Below, one piece after another: positions 1 to 6,077 of a stretch of 6,404 bases of DNA. The position numbers and the translations under genes are program-made. The DNA lies in NCBI GenBank assembly GCA_009885515.1, contig VFKO01000167.1, positions 1 through 6,404 on the forward strand, in the 5' to 3' direction. The stretch is from Rhodobiaceae bacterium (GTDB taxonomy: Bacteria; Pseudomonadota; Alphaproteobacteria; Micropepsales; Micropepsaceae). Below the pieces are notes generated by a model. That model was not told the origin of the DNA. It ran no database searches and saw only the letters and a list, made by a program, of their open reading frames with translations. Every line of letters starts with the position of its first letter. Position 1 is the first letter of the stretch.

Positions 1-1625
1 ACTGGTTCTGATGGCGCCGCATTTGGTTCGGCGAAGCGCCCGCCGGCTAGCGACCACGATTCGGCAAGCTCTGCCCGCAACTCGGCTATTTCGGTTTGCG
101 CGGCGCGCTCATCGGCTTCCAGTTCTGCGATCCTTGCCGCGTCCGCTGTCAGTTTCAACGCGCGTTTTTCCTGCGCATGTAACTTCTCCTTGGTTGCTGA
201 AAGCTCTTTCGTGACCGCCATCGCGGTTGATACTGCGGCTTGCAACTCGTTCGACATCGCAAAGAATTTTGTGCGCGCGTCTTCAACGTCCCCCTTTGAT
301 TTATCGGATTTCGAGCTCTGCTTTTTCAATTCACCTTCTATCCACTCGGTGCGCTTGCTCACGTGTTCTGCCATTGCTTTCAGTTCGCCGGCGTCTGCTG
401 TGACGCGAACCATCGTCTGCTGGATTTCGTTGCGGCTGCGTTCAAGTGCTGCCACGTCTTTCATCAGAGCGGCCACGCGTTTTTCGGCGTTGAGGGCGCG
501 GGTCTGATAATCTTCAGTGCGGAATTGCAAGAGTGCTGCTTCCGCTTCGGTGGCGCGTAGGGATATTGCGGGAAACTCGGCCTCCAGCTTACGTGATCGT
601 GCGGCCAAGGTTTCATACCTGGTTGCCAAGTCTTCATGGGCCGCACGCTCTTGTGAAAGTTCCATGCGCGTTTCATCCGCGCCATCCGCGCGCAGTGTGG
701 CTTCGGTCATCGCCACTTCGGCTTGCTTTAGAGCTACTGTCTGCGCAAATGCCTCAACGCCAAACACCTTTGAGCTTTCCGCGAAGGCCTGTCGTACGCG
801 GTCGAGCTCGCGCTTGGGATCGGCAGCTTTCGGTTCATCACACAAATGCGTCAGCGCCCGGTAGGCGCTTTTGACCCAAGAGGGTACTTCTGTATGCGCG
901 TCGAGTTCAGCAAGTGTCGCACGATGATTGTGCAATTCCATGTCCAGGAACTCCCGGACATCTTGTGCTGCGTCTGTAAGTGAGCGAGGCCAAGTCAGGC
1001 CCAATCGCGCGCCCGACTGCACCGCAATCGATTTCCAGTCATCGAGCAAAACATCGAGCGCTATAATATTTCGCGGCAGATGACGCGTTTCGAATTCTGC
1101 GTCCAGATAGTGGCGCAGCCACAGTAGCATCGCTTTCTCAAACGAGATGCCGTCGCGTTCGCGCAACGATTCTGCAACCTCCAAAGGATTGCGCACAATA
1201 ATCAGAGGTGCCGTACGAATGCCTGTCTTCTCTAAAACTGACATCCAATAGGGCAGCGTCCGGCACAGCCGTGGGTCCTTCAGCACAATCAACGGCGCGT
1301 TGCCGTACTCGTCGTCCAGAGCTTGTTGAATGCGGCCGCTGAATTTTGCGGTCAGTTCGGTATCGCGCCATCGTGTTGCGGGCGCGCGCCAATCGTCCCA
1401 TGATGAATCCAAGCTTGCGAGCAATTGATCGTGCAGGGCAACCAGGGGGGCGGGTTCCCAATGGCCGCGTGGGTTGGATTCGTCGGCCGGAAGCAGATGG
1501 CGGGGCAGGGTTGCGCCTAAAAAATTGACGACGCGCGCTAAAGCCGAAGTGCCGCTGCGATGCATCCCCAAGACGACGATCGCGGTCCGGTAAGGAACAG
1601 ACGATCGATCCGGCCTTTTAGCCAT
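1..1625 (-). CDS. Sulfotransferase-like protein with long coiled-coil extension (C-terminus off the left edge)
   Basis: The frame is open from ATG at 1625 to base 1, giving 541 residues with no stop; the end is outside the window. Residues 17-27 read VVLGMHRSGTS, the 5'-phosphosulfate-binding loop of PAPS-dependent sulfotransferases. LKDPR follows at 115-119, and IIVRNPLEVAESLRE at 142-156 matches the 3'-phosphate-binding strand and helix (R145, S153). The segment GHWEP in between is typical of bacterial members of this clan. From about residue 271 to 525 the protein becomes rich in Ala, Glu, Lys, Arg and Leu with few prolines or glycines, as in a long coiled coil. The last visible residues are Gly/Pro/Ser-rich, like a linker to a further domain. 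There is no signal peptide, so it is probably cytoplasmic. The start is firm: an in-frame TGA lies directly before the ATG and GGAGAG sits seven bases upstream. The sulfotransferase fold is confident; the acceptor is unknown, and a glycan or other surface polymer is only a guess. It could be part of a larger glycosyltransferase fusion. Confidence 0.85.
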   Translation of the reverse strand, partial: MAKRPDRSSVPYRTAIVVLGMHRSGTSALARVVNFLGATLPRHLLPADESNPRGHWEPAPLVALHDQLLASLDSSWDDWRAPATRWRDTELTAKFSGRIQQALDDEYGNAPLIVLKDPRLCRTLPYWMSVLEKTGIRTAPLIIVRNPLEVAESLRERDGISFEKAMLLWLRHYLDAEFETRHLPRNIIALDVLLDDWKSIAVQSGARLGLTWPRSLTDAAQDVREFLDMELHNHRATLAELDAHTEVPSWVKSAYRALTHLCDEPKAADPKRELDRVRQAFAESSKVFGVEAFAQTVALKQAEVAMTEATLRADGADETRMELSQERAAHEDLATRYETLAARSRKLEAEFPAISLRATEAEAALLQFRTEDYQTRALNAEKRVAALMKDVAALERSRNEIQQTMVRVTADAGELKAMAEHVSKRTEWIEGELKKQSSKSDKSKGDVEDARTKFFAMSNELQAAVSTAMAVTKELSATKEKLHAQEKRALKLTADAARIAELEADERAAQTEIAELRAELAESWSLAGGRFAEPNAAPSEP

Positions 1626-1632
1626 TCATGCA

Positions 1633-1638
1633 CTCTCC
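1633..1638 (-). promoter_or_regulatory. Ribosome binding site of the sulfotransferase-like gene
   Basis: On the minus strand GGAGAG is followed by a seven-base spacer and ATG at 1625-1623. It is the best Shine-Dalgarno match in the window. With the TGA codon abutting the ATG in the same frame, it fixes the start of this gene. Confidence 0.75.
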
Positions 1639-1788
1639 ACACCGCTGATCTTCGAAGCGAATCCACGCGAGTCATCAGGCAAGCTGCCCCCAAACGCCCC
1701 ACGCACGAATCACTGTCCAAGATATTGCCGTAACAGATCGTGCTCTGCAGGACTTAGACTTGCTTTCCACAAGCCGTGTGGTCAAGCG

Positions 1789-1817
1789 CGCACAGGTAGA
1801 GACATGTGAACTGTGCG
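1789..1817. repeat. 7-bp inverted repeat, possible operator or hairpin
   Basis: CGCACAG at 1789-1795 is the exact reverse complement of CTGTGCG at 1811-1817, with 15 bases between. The spacer contains the palindrome ACATGT at 1802-1807, slightly off-centre. It lies in the divergent promoter region, 164 bases from the sulfotransferase-like start and 170 from the lipoprotein start. No T-run follows, so it is not an intrinsic terminator. A regulator site is possible but unproven; an arm this short can arise by chance. Confidence 0.3.
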
Positions 1818-1857
1818 TAGGGAATTTTCTCTGATTGTAAACAGTTGCGTCGCCTTT

Positions 1858-1880
1858 CTGATGTTCAGGTTGAACTGATG
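1858..1880. repeat. GTTCA-N3-TGAAC dyad inside a CTGATG direct repeat
   Basis: GTTCA (1863-1867) and TGAAC (1871-1875) form a perfect 5-bp inverted repeat around a 3-base centre. CTGATG occurs at 1858-1863 and again at 1875-1880, overlapping both edges of the dyad as a direct repeat offset by 17 bases. It is about 107 bases before the preferred lipoprotein start (53 before the alternative ATG), a distance at which an activator or repressor could bind. The function is inferred from position and symmetry only. Confidence 0.3.
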
Positions 1881-1986
1881 ATATGGCCAACTCGAGGTTG
1901 CGTGACCGCCTGTTACGGGTCTTGTTAATTTTATGCGCGTGGCGTTGCGTTTCGCGCCGTACTCCAGTCGTGATAGTCAATTGGCG

Positions 1987-2595
1987 ATGAAAGCTGAAAG
2001 CAAAGTGGCGGCAGTCACCGCATTGTGTCTGGTGGGCGTGGGCGCTTGCTCGCTCTTGTCGATAGAGGCGCCGCAAGAGCCGTTCCAAATCATGGTGCTG
2101 CAGCCGCCGCCGGCAATGCCCAGCGTGAGCGCCGCCGAACTCGTCGTGCCGGTTCAAGGTGTTGCCCGGGCCAAACTCGTGGATAGTTGGGGGGCGCCTC
2201 GTGACGGCGGCCGCTCGCACATGGGCATCGACATCATGGCACCCAAAGGCACGCCGGTGCGCGCCACGGCTGATGGCAAGATCATCAAGCTCGACGACAG
2301 CGACCGCGGCGGGATCACGATCTATCAAACCAGCGCCGACGGCCGCCTGATTTTCTACTATGCCCATCTGGACCGTTATGCCGGGCAGTTGAAAGAAGAC
2401 CAGCTCGTCGAGCAGGGTCAGACGATCGGCTATGTTGGCAAATCCGGCAACGCGCCGGTGCCTCATCTGCACTTTGAGATCCAAACGCCCAGCCAGGACG
2501 AGAAGTGGTGGCAAGGCAAAGCGTTCAACCCCTATCCGGGACTGAAGGCCGGCCGGCTGACGTATGTGCACGCCTCGGCGGAAGCTTCGAAGTAG
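1987..2595 (+). CDS. M23 family metallopeptidase lipoprotein
   Basis: 202 residues, with the start chosen at ATG 1987. From this start residues 1-20 form a compact lipoprotein signal peptide: lysines at 2 and 6, a hydrophobic core, then VGA before Cys21, the lipidation site. An in-frame ATG at 1933 adds 18 residues (MRVALRF...) and would give an unusually long leader; neither start has a clear ribosome binding site. After a short proline-rich linker (about 29-55) the M23/LytM domain fills most of the rest. The zinc ligands H78 and D82 sit in HMGID, and H162 is the second His of HLH (160-162). The catalytic histidines H127 (YYAHLD) and H160 are present. With all five residues kept, an active Zn endopeptidase cutting peptidoglycan cross-links is more likely than a degenerate NlpD/EnvC-type amidase activator. 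No LysM domain is visible. Residue +2 after Cys is Ser rather than Asp, so I expect the periplasmic face of the outer membrane. Confidence 0.9.
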   Translation: MKAESKVAAVTALCLVGVGACSLLSIEAPQEPFQIMVLQPPPAMPSVSAAELVVPVQGVARAKLVDSWGAPRDGGRSHMGIDIMAPKGTPVRATADGKIIKLDDSDRGGITIYQTSADGRLIFYYAHLDRYAGQLKEDQLVEQGQTIGYVGKSGNAPVPHLHFEIQTPSQDEKWWQGKAFNPYPGLKAGRLTYVHASAEASK

Positions 2596-2644
2596 GGACC
2601 TGCTATTCCCTTGAGAAGTGTAAGTTAACCGCACTCCGGCGACG

Positions 2645-2672
2645 GTTGAACTCGCGTTGAATAGTCGTTGCC
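2645..2672 (+). repeat. Three GTTG repeats at 11-bp period upstream of dusA
   Basis: GTTGAA at 2645, GTTGAA at 2656 and GTTGCC at 2667 begin exactly 11 bases apart, about one helical turn. They lie 63-90 bases before the dusA start. OmpR/PhoB-family response regulators bind tandem direct repeats with a period of 10-11 bp, so this could be such a site. TTGCCA at 2668-2673 could also act as a -35, with CCCTAA at 2691-2696 as a poor -10 after 17 bases. The repeat is seen directly; any role is inferred, and chance remains possible. No intrinsic terminator for the preceding lipoprotein gene is visible in 2596-2734. Confidence 0.35.
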
Positions 2673-2723
2673 AGGGACGTGTCTCGTGTGCCCTAAGAAG
2701 GCCTCAGGGGAACAGAAGAACGC

Positions 2724-2727
2724 AGGG
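2724..2727 (+). promoter_or_regulatory. Ribosome binding site that favours the TTG start of dusA
   Basis: AGGG lies seven bases before TTG 2735 and four before TTG 2732. The 7-base spacing supports 2735 as the start, giving MKAQETIFSVAPMM, which agrees with the usual short leader before FSVAPMM in DusA. The more distal TTG at 2657 has no comparable site. Confidence 0.45.
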
Positions 2728-2734
2728 TCATTTG

Positions 2735-3730
2735 TTGAAGGCTCAAGAGACGATATTTTCCGTCGCACCGATGATGGAATGGACGGACAGGCATTGCCGG
2801 TACTTCCATCGCATCCTCACGCGCAGGGCGCGGCTTTACACCGAGATGGTGACGACGCCGGCCCTTATTCACGGGCCGCGGGCGCGGTTAATTGGGTTTG
2901 ATCCGGCCGAGCACCCCGTTGCGCTGCAACTGGGCGGCAGCGAAATCAAGGCACTTGCCGAGTGTGCGCGCCTGGGTGAAGCCCAGGGTTATGACGAGAT
3001 CAATTTGAACATCGGCTGTCCATCGGTGCGCGTTCAACGCGGTGCGTTCGGCGCGTGCCTGATGCGCGAGCCTTCGCTGGTTGGCGATTGCATTGCCGCG
3101 ATGCGCGCAGCTGTTCGGGTACCCGTGACAGTCAAATGCCGTGTTGGCGTCGATGACTGCGATTCTGAGCAATCGCTGTTTGGGTTTGTCGAAACGGTGT
3201 CGCGGGCCGGTTGCGAGACCTTTATCGTTCATGCGCGCAAGGCGTGGCTCAAGGGATTGTCGGCCAAGGAGAATCGTGAAGTGCCGCCGCTCGAGTATGA
3301 ACTCGTTTATGCCCTGAAACGCGCGCGGCCTGATCTCACCATTGTCATCAACGGCGGGATCCTGACGCTTGATGATGCAGATGCGCATTTGACCCAGGTG
3401 GACGGGGTGATGCTGGGACGTGCGGCCTATCAAACACCGTGGGTGCTGGCGGACGTCGACCGCCGGCTGTTCGGAGCCAACCACAGCGCTGGAACCCGGT
3501 TTGAGGTTGTTGAGGCGTTCATGCCGTATATCGAGCGTGAGCTTGCCAAAGGTGTGCCGCTGAACGTGATGACCATGCACATTCTGGGCCTGTTTAATGG
3601 GCTTCCCGGTGCGCGCGCGTTCCGGCGGCATCTGAGTGAAAACGCCATCAAGCGTGGTGCCGGACTGGACGTCGTGCGTGCGGCACTTGACCATGTTCGC
3701 GATGTGCCGGCCGGGCGCGCTGCCGCGTGA
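2735..3730 (+). CDS. dusA: tRNA-dihydrouridine synthase A
   Basis: FMN- and NADPH-dependent enzyme that reduces uridines in the D-loop of tRNA (positions 20 and 20a in E. coli DusA), acting in the cytoplasm. From TTG 2735 it has 331 residues, close to the family length. The TIM-barrel begins with FSVAPMMEWTDRHCRYFHR (8-26). QLGG (65-68) and K134 in VTVKCR lie where FMN contacts occur. The catalytic cysteine is C108 in GAFGACLM. HARKAWLKGLSAKENR (166-181) is diagnostic of DusA over DusB and DusC, and NGG (207-209) and LGRAAYQ (227-233) are the phosphate-binding end of the barrel. The open frame continues upstream to TTG 2657, but that stretch (NSRCQGRVSC...) does not resemble the family; ATG 2771 would remove the FSVAP strand. 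Oddities: the usual GCPSDRVQ motif reads GCPSVRVQ (V98), and LSPKENR reads LSAKENR (A177). The stop overlaps the GTG of the next gene, so the two are probably co-translated. Confidence 0.95.
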   Translation: MKAQETIFSVAPMMEWTDRHCRYFHRILTRRARLYTEMVTTPALIHGPRARLIGFDPAEHPVALQLGGSEIKALAECARLGEAQGYDEINLNIGCPSVRVQRGAFGACLMREPSLVGDCIAAMRAAVRVPVTVKCRVGVDDCDSEQSLFGFVETVSRAGCETFIVHARKAWLKGLSAKENREVPPLEYELVYALKRARPDLTIVINGGILTLDDADAHLTQVDGVMLGRAAYQTPWVLADVDRRLFGANHSAGTRFEVVEAFMPYIERELAKGVPLNVMTMHILGLFNGLPGARAFRRHLSENAIKRGAGLDVVRAALDHVRDVPAGRAAA

Positions 3731-4569
3731 GCGTCTCTACATTTGCGTCGGTGCCCAGCGGCGATCTGATCGCTCTGGCCGCGGGTGTCAGTGCATCGGG
3801 ACTGGTTGCCGGTGTCGTTGCGGGCATGCTTGGCGTTGGCGGCGGCATTGTATTGGTGCCGGTGCTGTACCAGGCATTGGGCATCATTGGTGTTGACGAG
3901 AGTGTGCGCATGCCGATCGCAGTTGGCACGTCGCTGGCAACGATTATTCCGACCTCCATTCGATCTACGCTAAGCCATCATCAGCATGGTGCGGTGGATT
4001 GGCCGATACTGCAGAAATGGGCTTTGCCAACCGTCCTGGGTGTATTTGCAGGAGCGTGGCTTGCCGGGCAGGTTGGCGGCAGGGGGCTGACGGCGGTATT
4101 TGCATGCGGTGCGGGGTTGCTGGGTCTGTACATGCTACTGGGCCGGGACGAGTGGCGCCTGGGTGACGGGGTTCCAGTTGACCATCGACGGTGGGCGCTG
4201 GGCCTCGGGAATGGTTGCCTCTCAGTCATGATGGGCATTGGTGGTGGCACGTTCGGCGTGACAGTGATGACGCTTTATGGGGCAACCATCCATCGTGCGG
4301 TCGCGACCGCCGCTGGATTTGGTTTGATCATCGCTGTGCCAGGATCAATAGGCATGATGGTCAATGGGTGGAGCGCTGAGGGATTGCCGCCCTATTCGTT
4401 GGGATACGTCAGTCTCATTGGATTGAGCCTGATTGTGCCCGCAACATTTGTTGCGGCGCCCTGGGGGGTGGCACTTGCACACCGCTTGCCTCGCGAAACG
4501 CTGCGGTTCGTGTTCGGTGTATTTTTGTGTTTGACGGCGCTGCGGATGGGTTGGGCGTGGCTGGGTTAG
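3727..4569 (+). CDS. TauE/SafE family permease (putative sulfite/organosulfur exporter)
   Basis: 280-residue inner-membrane protein of the TauE/SafE (DUF81) family, whose studied members move sulfite, sulfoacetate or other small organosulfur anions. The two-fold internal repeat is clear: the glycine-rich signature GMLGVGGGIVLVPVL (33-47) recurs as MGIGGGTFGVTVMTLYG (169-185). Hydrophobic segments at about 14-34, 41-56, 62-80, 98-116, 119-138, 155-182, 190-213, 224-246 and 258-279 suggest eight or nine membrane passes; a hydrophilic loop at about 139-154 joins the halves. The start is GTG 3727, overlapping the dusA stop as GTGA, with no strong ribosome binding site, so translation probably depends on ribosomes ending dusA. 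The substrate cannot be told from sequence; no taurine or sulfite oxidation gene is near. The TAG stop interlocks with the stop of the convergent mutase gene, leaving no room for an intergenic terminator. Confidence 0.92.
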   Translation: MSVSTFASVPSGDLIALAAGVSASGLVAGVVAGMLGVGGGIVLVPVLYQALGIIGVDESVRMPIAVGTSLATIIPTSIRSTLSHHQHGAVDWPILQKWALPTVLGVFAGAWLAGQVGGRGLTAVFACGAGLLGLYMLLGRDEWRLGDGVPVDHRRWALGLGNGCLSVMMGIGGGTFGVTVMTLYGATIHRAVATAAGFGLIIAVPGSIGMMVNGWSAEGLPPYSLGYVSLIGLSLIVPATFVAAPWGVALAHRLPRETLRFVFGVFLCLTALRMGWAWLG

Positions 4570-6065
4570 AGTTTTTGATCGTAGGCACCCACTTGGGGGA
4601 ATTTCGAAAATCTGGAATCGATTTCCGTGAACATGCCGCGCATTCGCTCGTCGGAAACAGGGCTCTCGACGACGACAACGAGGCTGGGCTTGTTTGACGA
4701 AGCGCGAACGAGGCCCCAGGTGCCGTCTTCCAGAGTGACGCGCACGCCATTGACGGTCACGAGGTCTCGGATCGCAAGGCCCATAATTTTTTCGCCGCTT
4801 TCTTTTGCCTTCGTGTAGGCGGCGACGATGTCATCGACGACCGCGTATTTCTGCTCGTCAGGGCAATGAGGGGCCATGGTTGGCGACGCGAATGTTTTTG
4901 GAAGCCCGTCATAGAGTTCTGACATTGTGGTGTTGCCGGCGCGATCGAGCATTTCAAGTACGGCAATGCCAGATATGATGCCGTCGTCGTAGCCGCGGCC
5001 GATTGGCGGGTTGAAGAAGTAGTGTCCGCTTTTTTCAAACCCTGCCTGCGCCTTAAGTTCGTGGGCGCGACGCTTGATGTAGGAGTGGCCGGTCTTCCAA
5101 TAATCCGTGGTCGCACCGTTGGCGAGCAGCACGGGATCGGTCATGAACAGACCGGTCGACTTTACGTCAACGACGAAGCGGGCGTTTTTGGTGCGGTTCG
5201 ATATGTCCCGGGCGATCAGAACGCCCACTTTGTCGGCGAAGATTTCGCGGCCCTGATTGTCGACCACGCCGCAACGGTCTCCGTCACCGTCAAAAGCCAG
5301 GCCGGCATCGGCGCCATGCTGGCGCACGGCTTCACTCAGGGCATGAAGCATTTTCATGTCTTCGGGGTTGGGATTGTAGCGGGGGAAATCGTAATTGAGT
5401 TCCGCATCGAGCGGCACGACGTCAGCGCCGATGCGCCGGAGCGCTTCAGGTGCGAAGGCGCCCGCTGTGCCGTTGCCGCAAGCGGCGACCACTTTGATGG
5501 GGCGCGAGAGTTTTTTTCCTTTGGTGACATCGAGCATGTATTGCTCGCGGATGCCAACGATCACCTGGTAGGTTCCGCCGGCGCGGGCGCGGGAAAGGCC
5601 CTCAAGAGTAATGCGCTTGAGGGCCGACATTTCTTCCGGGCCGAATGTCAGTGGACGGGCTGCACCCATTTTTACGCCCGTCCAGCCGTTCTCGTTGTGG
5701 CTTGCGGTGACCATGGCAACGCAGGGCGCATCGAGTGCGAATTGAGCGAAATAGGCGACAGGCGACAATGCCAGGCCGATGTCCAACACTTCGGCGCCGC
5801 CGCTGATGAGGCCAAGCGCGAGGGCATGTTTCACGCTGAGAGAATAAGACCGGTAGTCGTGGCCGATGACGATACGAGGCTTGACGTTCAAATCGTGAAG
5901 CAGCGTCGCCAGACCCGCGCCCAGTGCTTGAACGCCGATGAGGTTGATGTCCTTCGGGTAGAGCCATCGCGCGTCGTATTCGCGAAATCCATTGGGAGAA
6001 ATGAGCGGCCATATCTCATTTTCCAGCGTGTTTGGTTTCAGGTCTGTGCGTGGGATGGGGAGCAT
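4566..6065 (-). CDS. Phosphomannomutase/phosphoglucomutase (alpha-D-phosphohexomutase family)
   Basis: 499-residue cytosolic enzyme interconverting hexose 6-phosphate and hexose 1-phosphate through a 1,6-bisphosphate intermediate. It would feed GDP-mannose and/or UDP-glucose synthesis for surface polysaccharides. All four domains are present. FREYDARW (28-35) opens domain 1. The phosphoserine loop TASHNENGWTGVK (120-132) has catalytic S122. The Mg2+ loop DGDGDR (259-264) is intact. The sugar-recognition loop is FEKSGHYFF (343-351), and the phosphate loop is RASSNKP (454-460). The EKSGH and RASSNKP forms differ from the GEMSGH and RxSGTEP of many relatives, but I associate them with a roughly 500-residue alphaproteobacterial subgroup. 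The start is the first possible one: an in-frame TGA lies eight codons before the ATG, and a weak GAAAGA site is six bases upstream. It follows the phnN-like gene after ten bases on the same strand. Mannose against glucose preference (manB/algC against pgm) cannot be decided, so no symbol is given. Confidence 0.95.
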   Translation of the reverse strand: MLPIPRTDLKPNTLENEIWPLISPNGFREYDARWLYPKDINLIGVQALGAGLATLLHDLNVKPRIVIGHDYRSYSLSVKHALALGLISGGAEVLDIGLALSPVAYFAQFALDAPCVAMVTASHNENGWTGVKMGAARPLTFGPEEMSALKRITLEGLSRARAGGTYQVIVGIREQYMLDVTKGKKLSRPIKVVAACGNGTAGAFAPEALRRIGADVVPLDAELNYDFPRYNPNPEDMKMLHALSEAVRQHGADAGLAFDGDGDRCGVVDNQGREIFADKVGVLIARDISNRTKNARFVVDVKSTGLFMTDPVLLANGATTDYWKTGHSYIKRRAHELKAQAGFEKSGHYFFNPPIGRGYDDGIISGIAVLEMLDRAGNTTMSELYDGLPKTFASPTMAPHCPDEQKYAVVDDIVAAYTKAKESGEKIMGLAIRDLVTVNGVRVTLEDGTWGLVRASSNKPSLVVVVESPVSDERMRGMFTEIDSRFSKFPQVGAYDQKL

Positions 6066-6071
6066 ATGACG

Positions 6072-6077
6072 TCTTTC
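6072..6077 (-). promoter_or_regulatory. Weak ribosome binding site of the mutase gene
   Basis: GAAAGA on the minus strand lies six bases before ATG 6065-6063 and overlaps the TGA stop (6078-6076) of the upstream phnN-like gene. Ribosomes ending that gene would finish almost on the initiation site, which suggests translational coupling. Confidence 0.4.

Larger units (their letters stand above)
1626..1986. other. Divergent intergenic region, no gene seen
   Basis: These 361 bases separate the start of the sulfotransferase-like gene (minus) from the start of the M23 lipoprotein gene (plus), so both promoters should lie here. I see no short open frame with a ribosome binding site. A minus-strand TTGACC at 1785-1780 could be a -35 element, but no good -10 follows at 16-18 bases. 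On the plus strand an AT-rich stretch around 1922-1934 (GTTAATTTTAT) could hold a -10 for the lipoprotein gene, with no matching -35. Two short dyads, at 1789-1817 and 1863-1875, are listed separately. If the lipoprotein started at ATG 1933 instead, the region would shrink to 307 bases. Confidence 0.6.

Noticed and set aside
11..874. Several overlapping plus-strand open frames (60-115 codons)
   Set aside because: They are antisense to the coiled-coil region of the sulfotransferase-like gene and are low-complexity Ala/Ser/Arg translations.
1538..1720. 60-codon minus-strand frame that would extend past the sulfotransferase-like start
   Set aside because: It is in a different frame and overlaps the well-supported start with its GGAGAG site and adjacent stop; no domain is visible.
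1767..1781. CCACA-N5-TGTGG inverted repeat
   Set aside because: A 5-bp stem with no further support is easily found by chance.
1780..1785. TTGACC on the minus strand as the -35 of the sulfotransferase-like gene
   Set aside because: No acceptable -10 hexamer lies 16-18 bases downstream.
1863..1875. GTTC-N5-GAAC as a LexA (SOS) box
   Set aside because: Alphaproteobacterial LexA sites are direct repeats of the form GTTC-N7-GTTC, and Gram-positive sites have GAAC-N4-GTTC; neither matches.
1675..2634. 319-codon open frame on the minus strand across the lipoprotein gene and the intergenic region
   Set aside because: It mirrors the M23 gene, is rich in Arg and His as reverse-strand shadows are, and matches no family I know.
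2691..2709. Imperfect hairpin CCCTAAG/CTCAGGG as a terminator of the lipoprotein gene
   Set aside because: The stem has a mismatch, is only seven positions long and is not followed by a T-run.
2888..3694. 268-codon open frame on the minus strand opposite dusA
   Set aside because: It lies wholly inside the dusA coding region, which has strong family motifs on the other strand.
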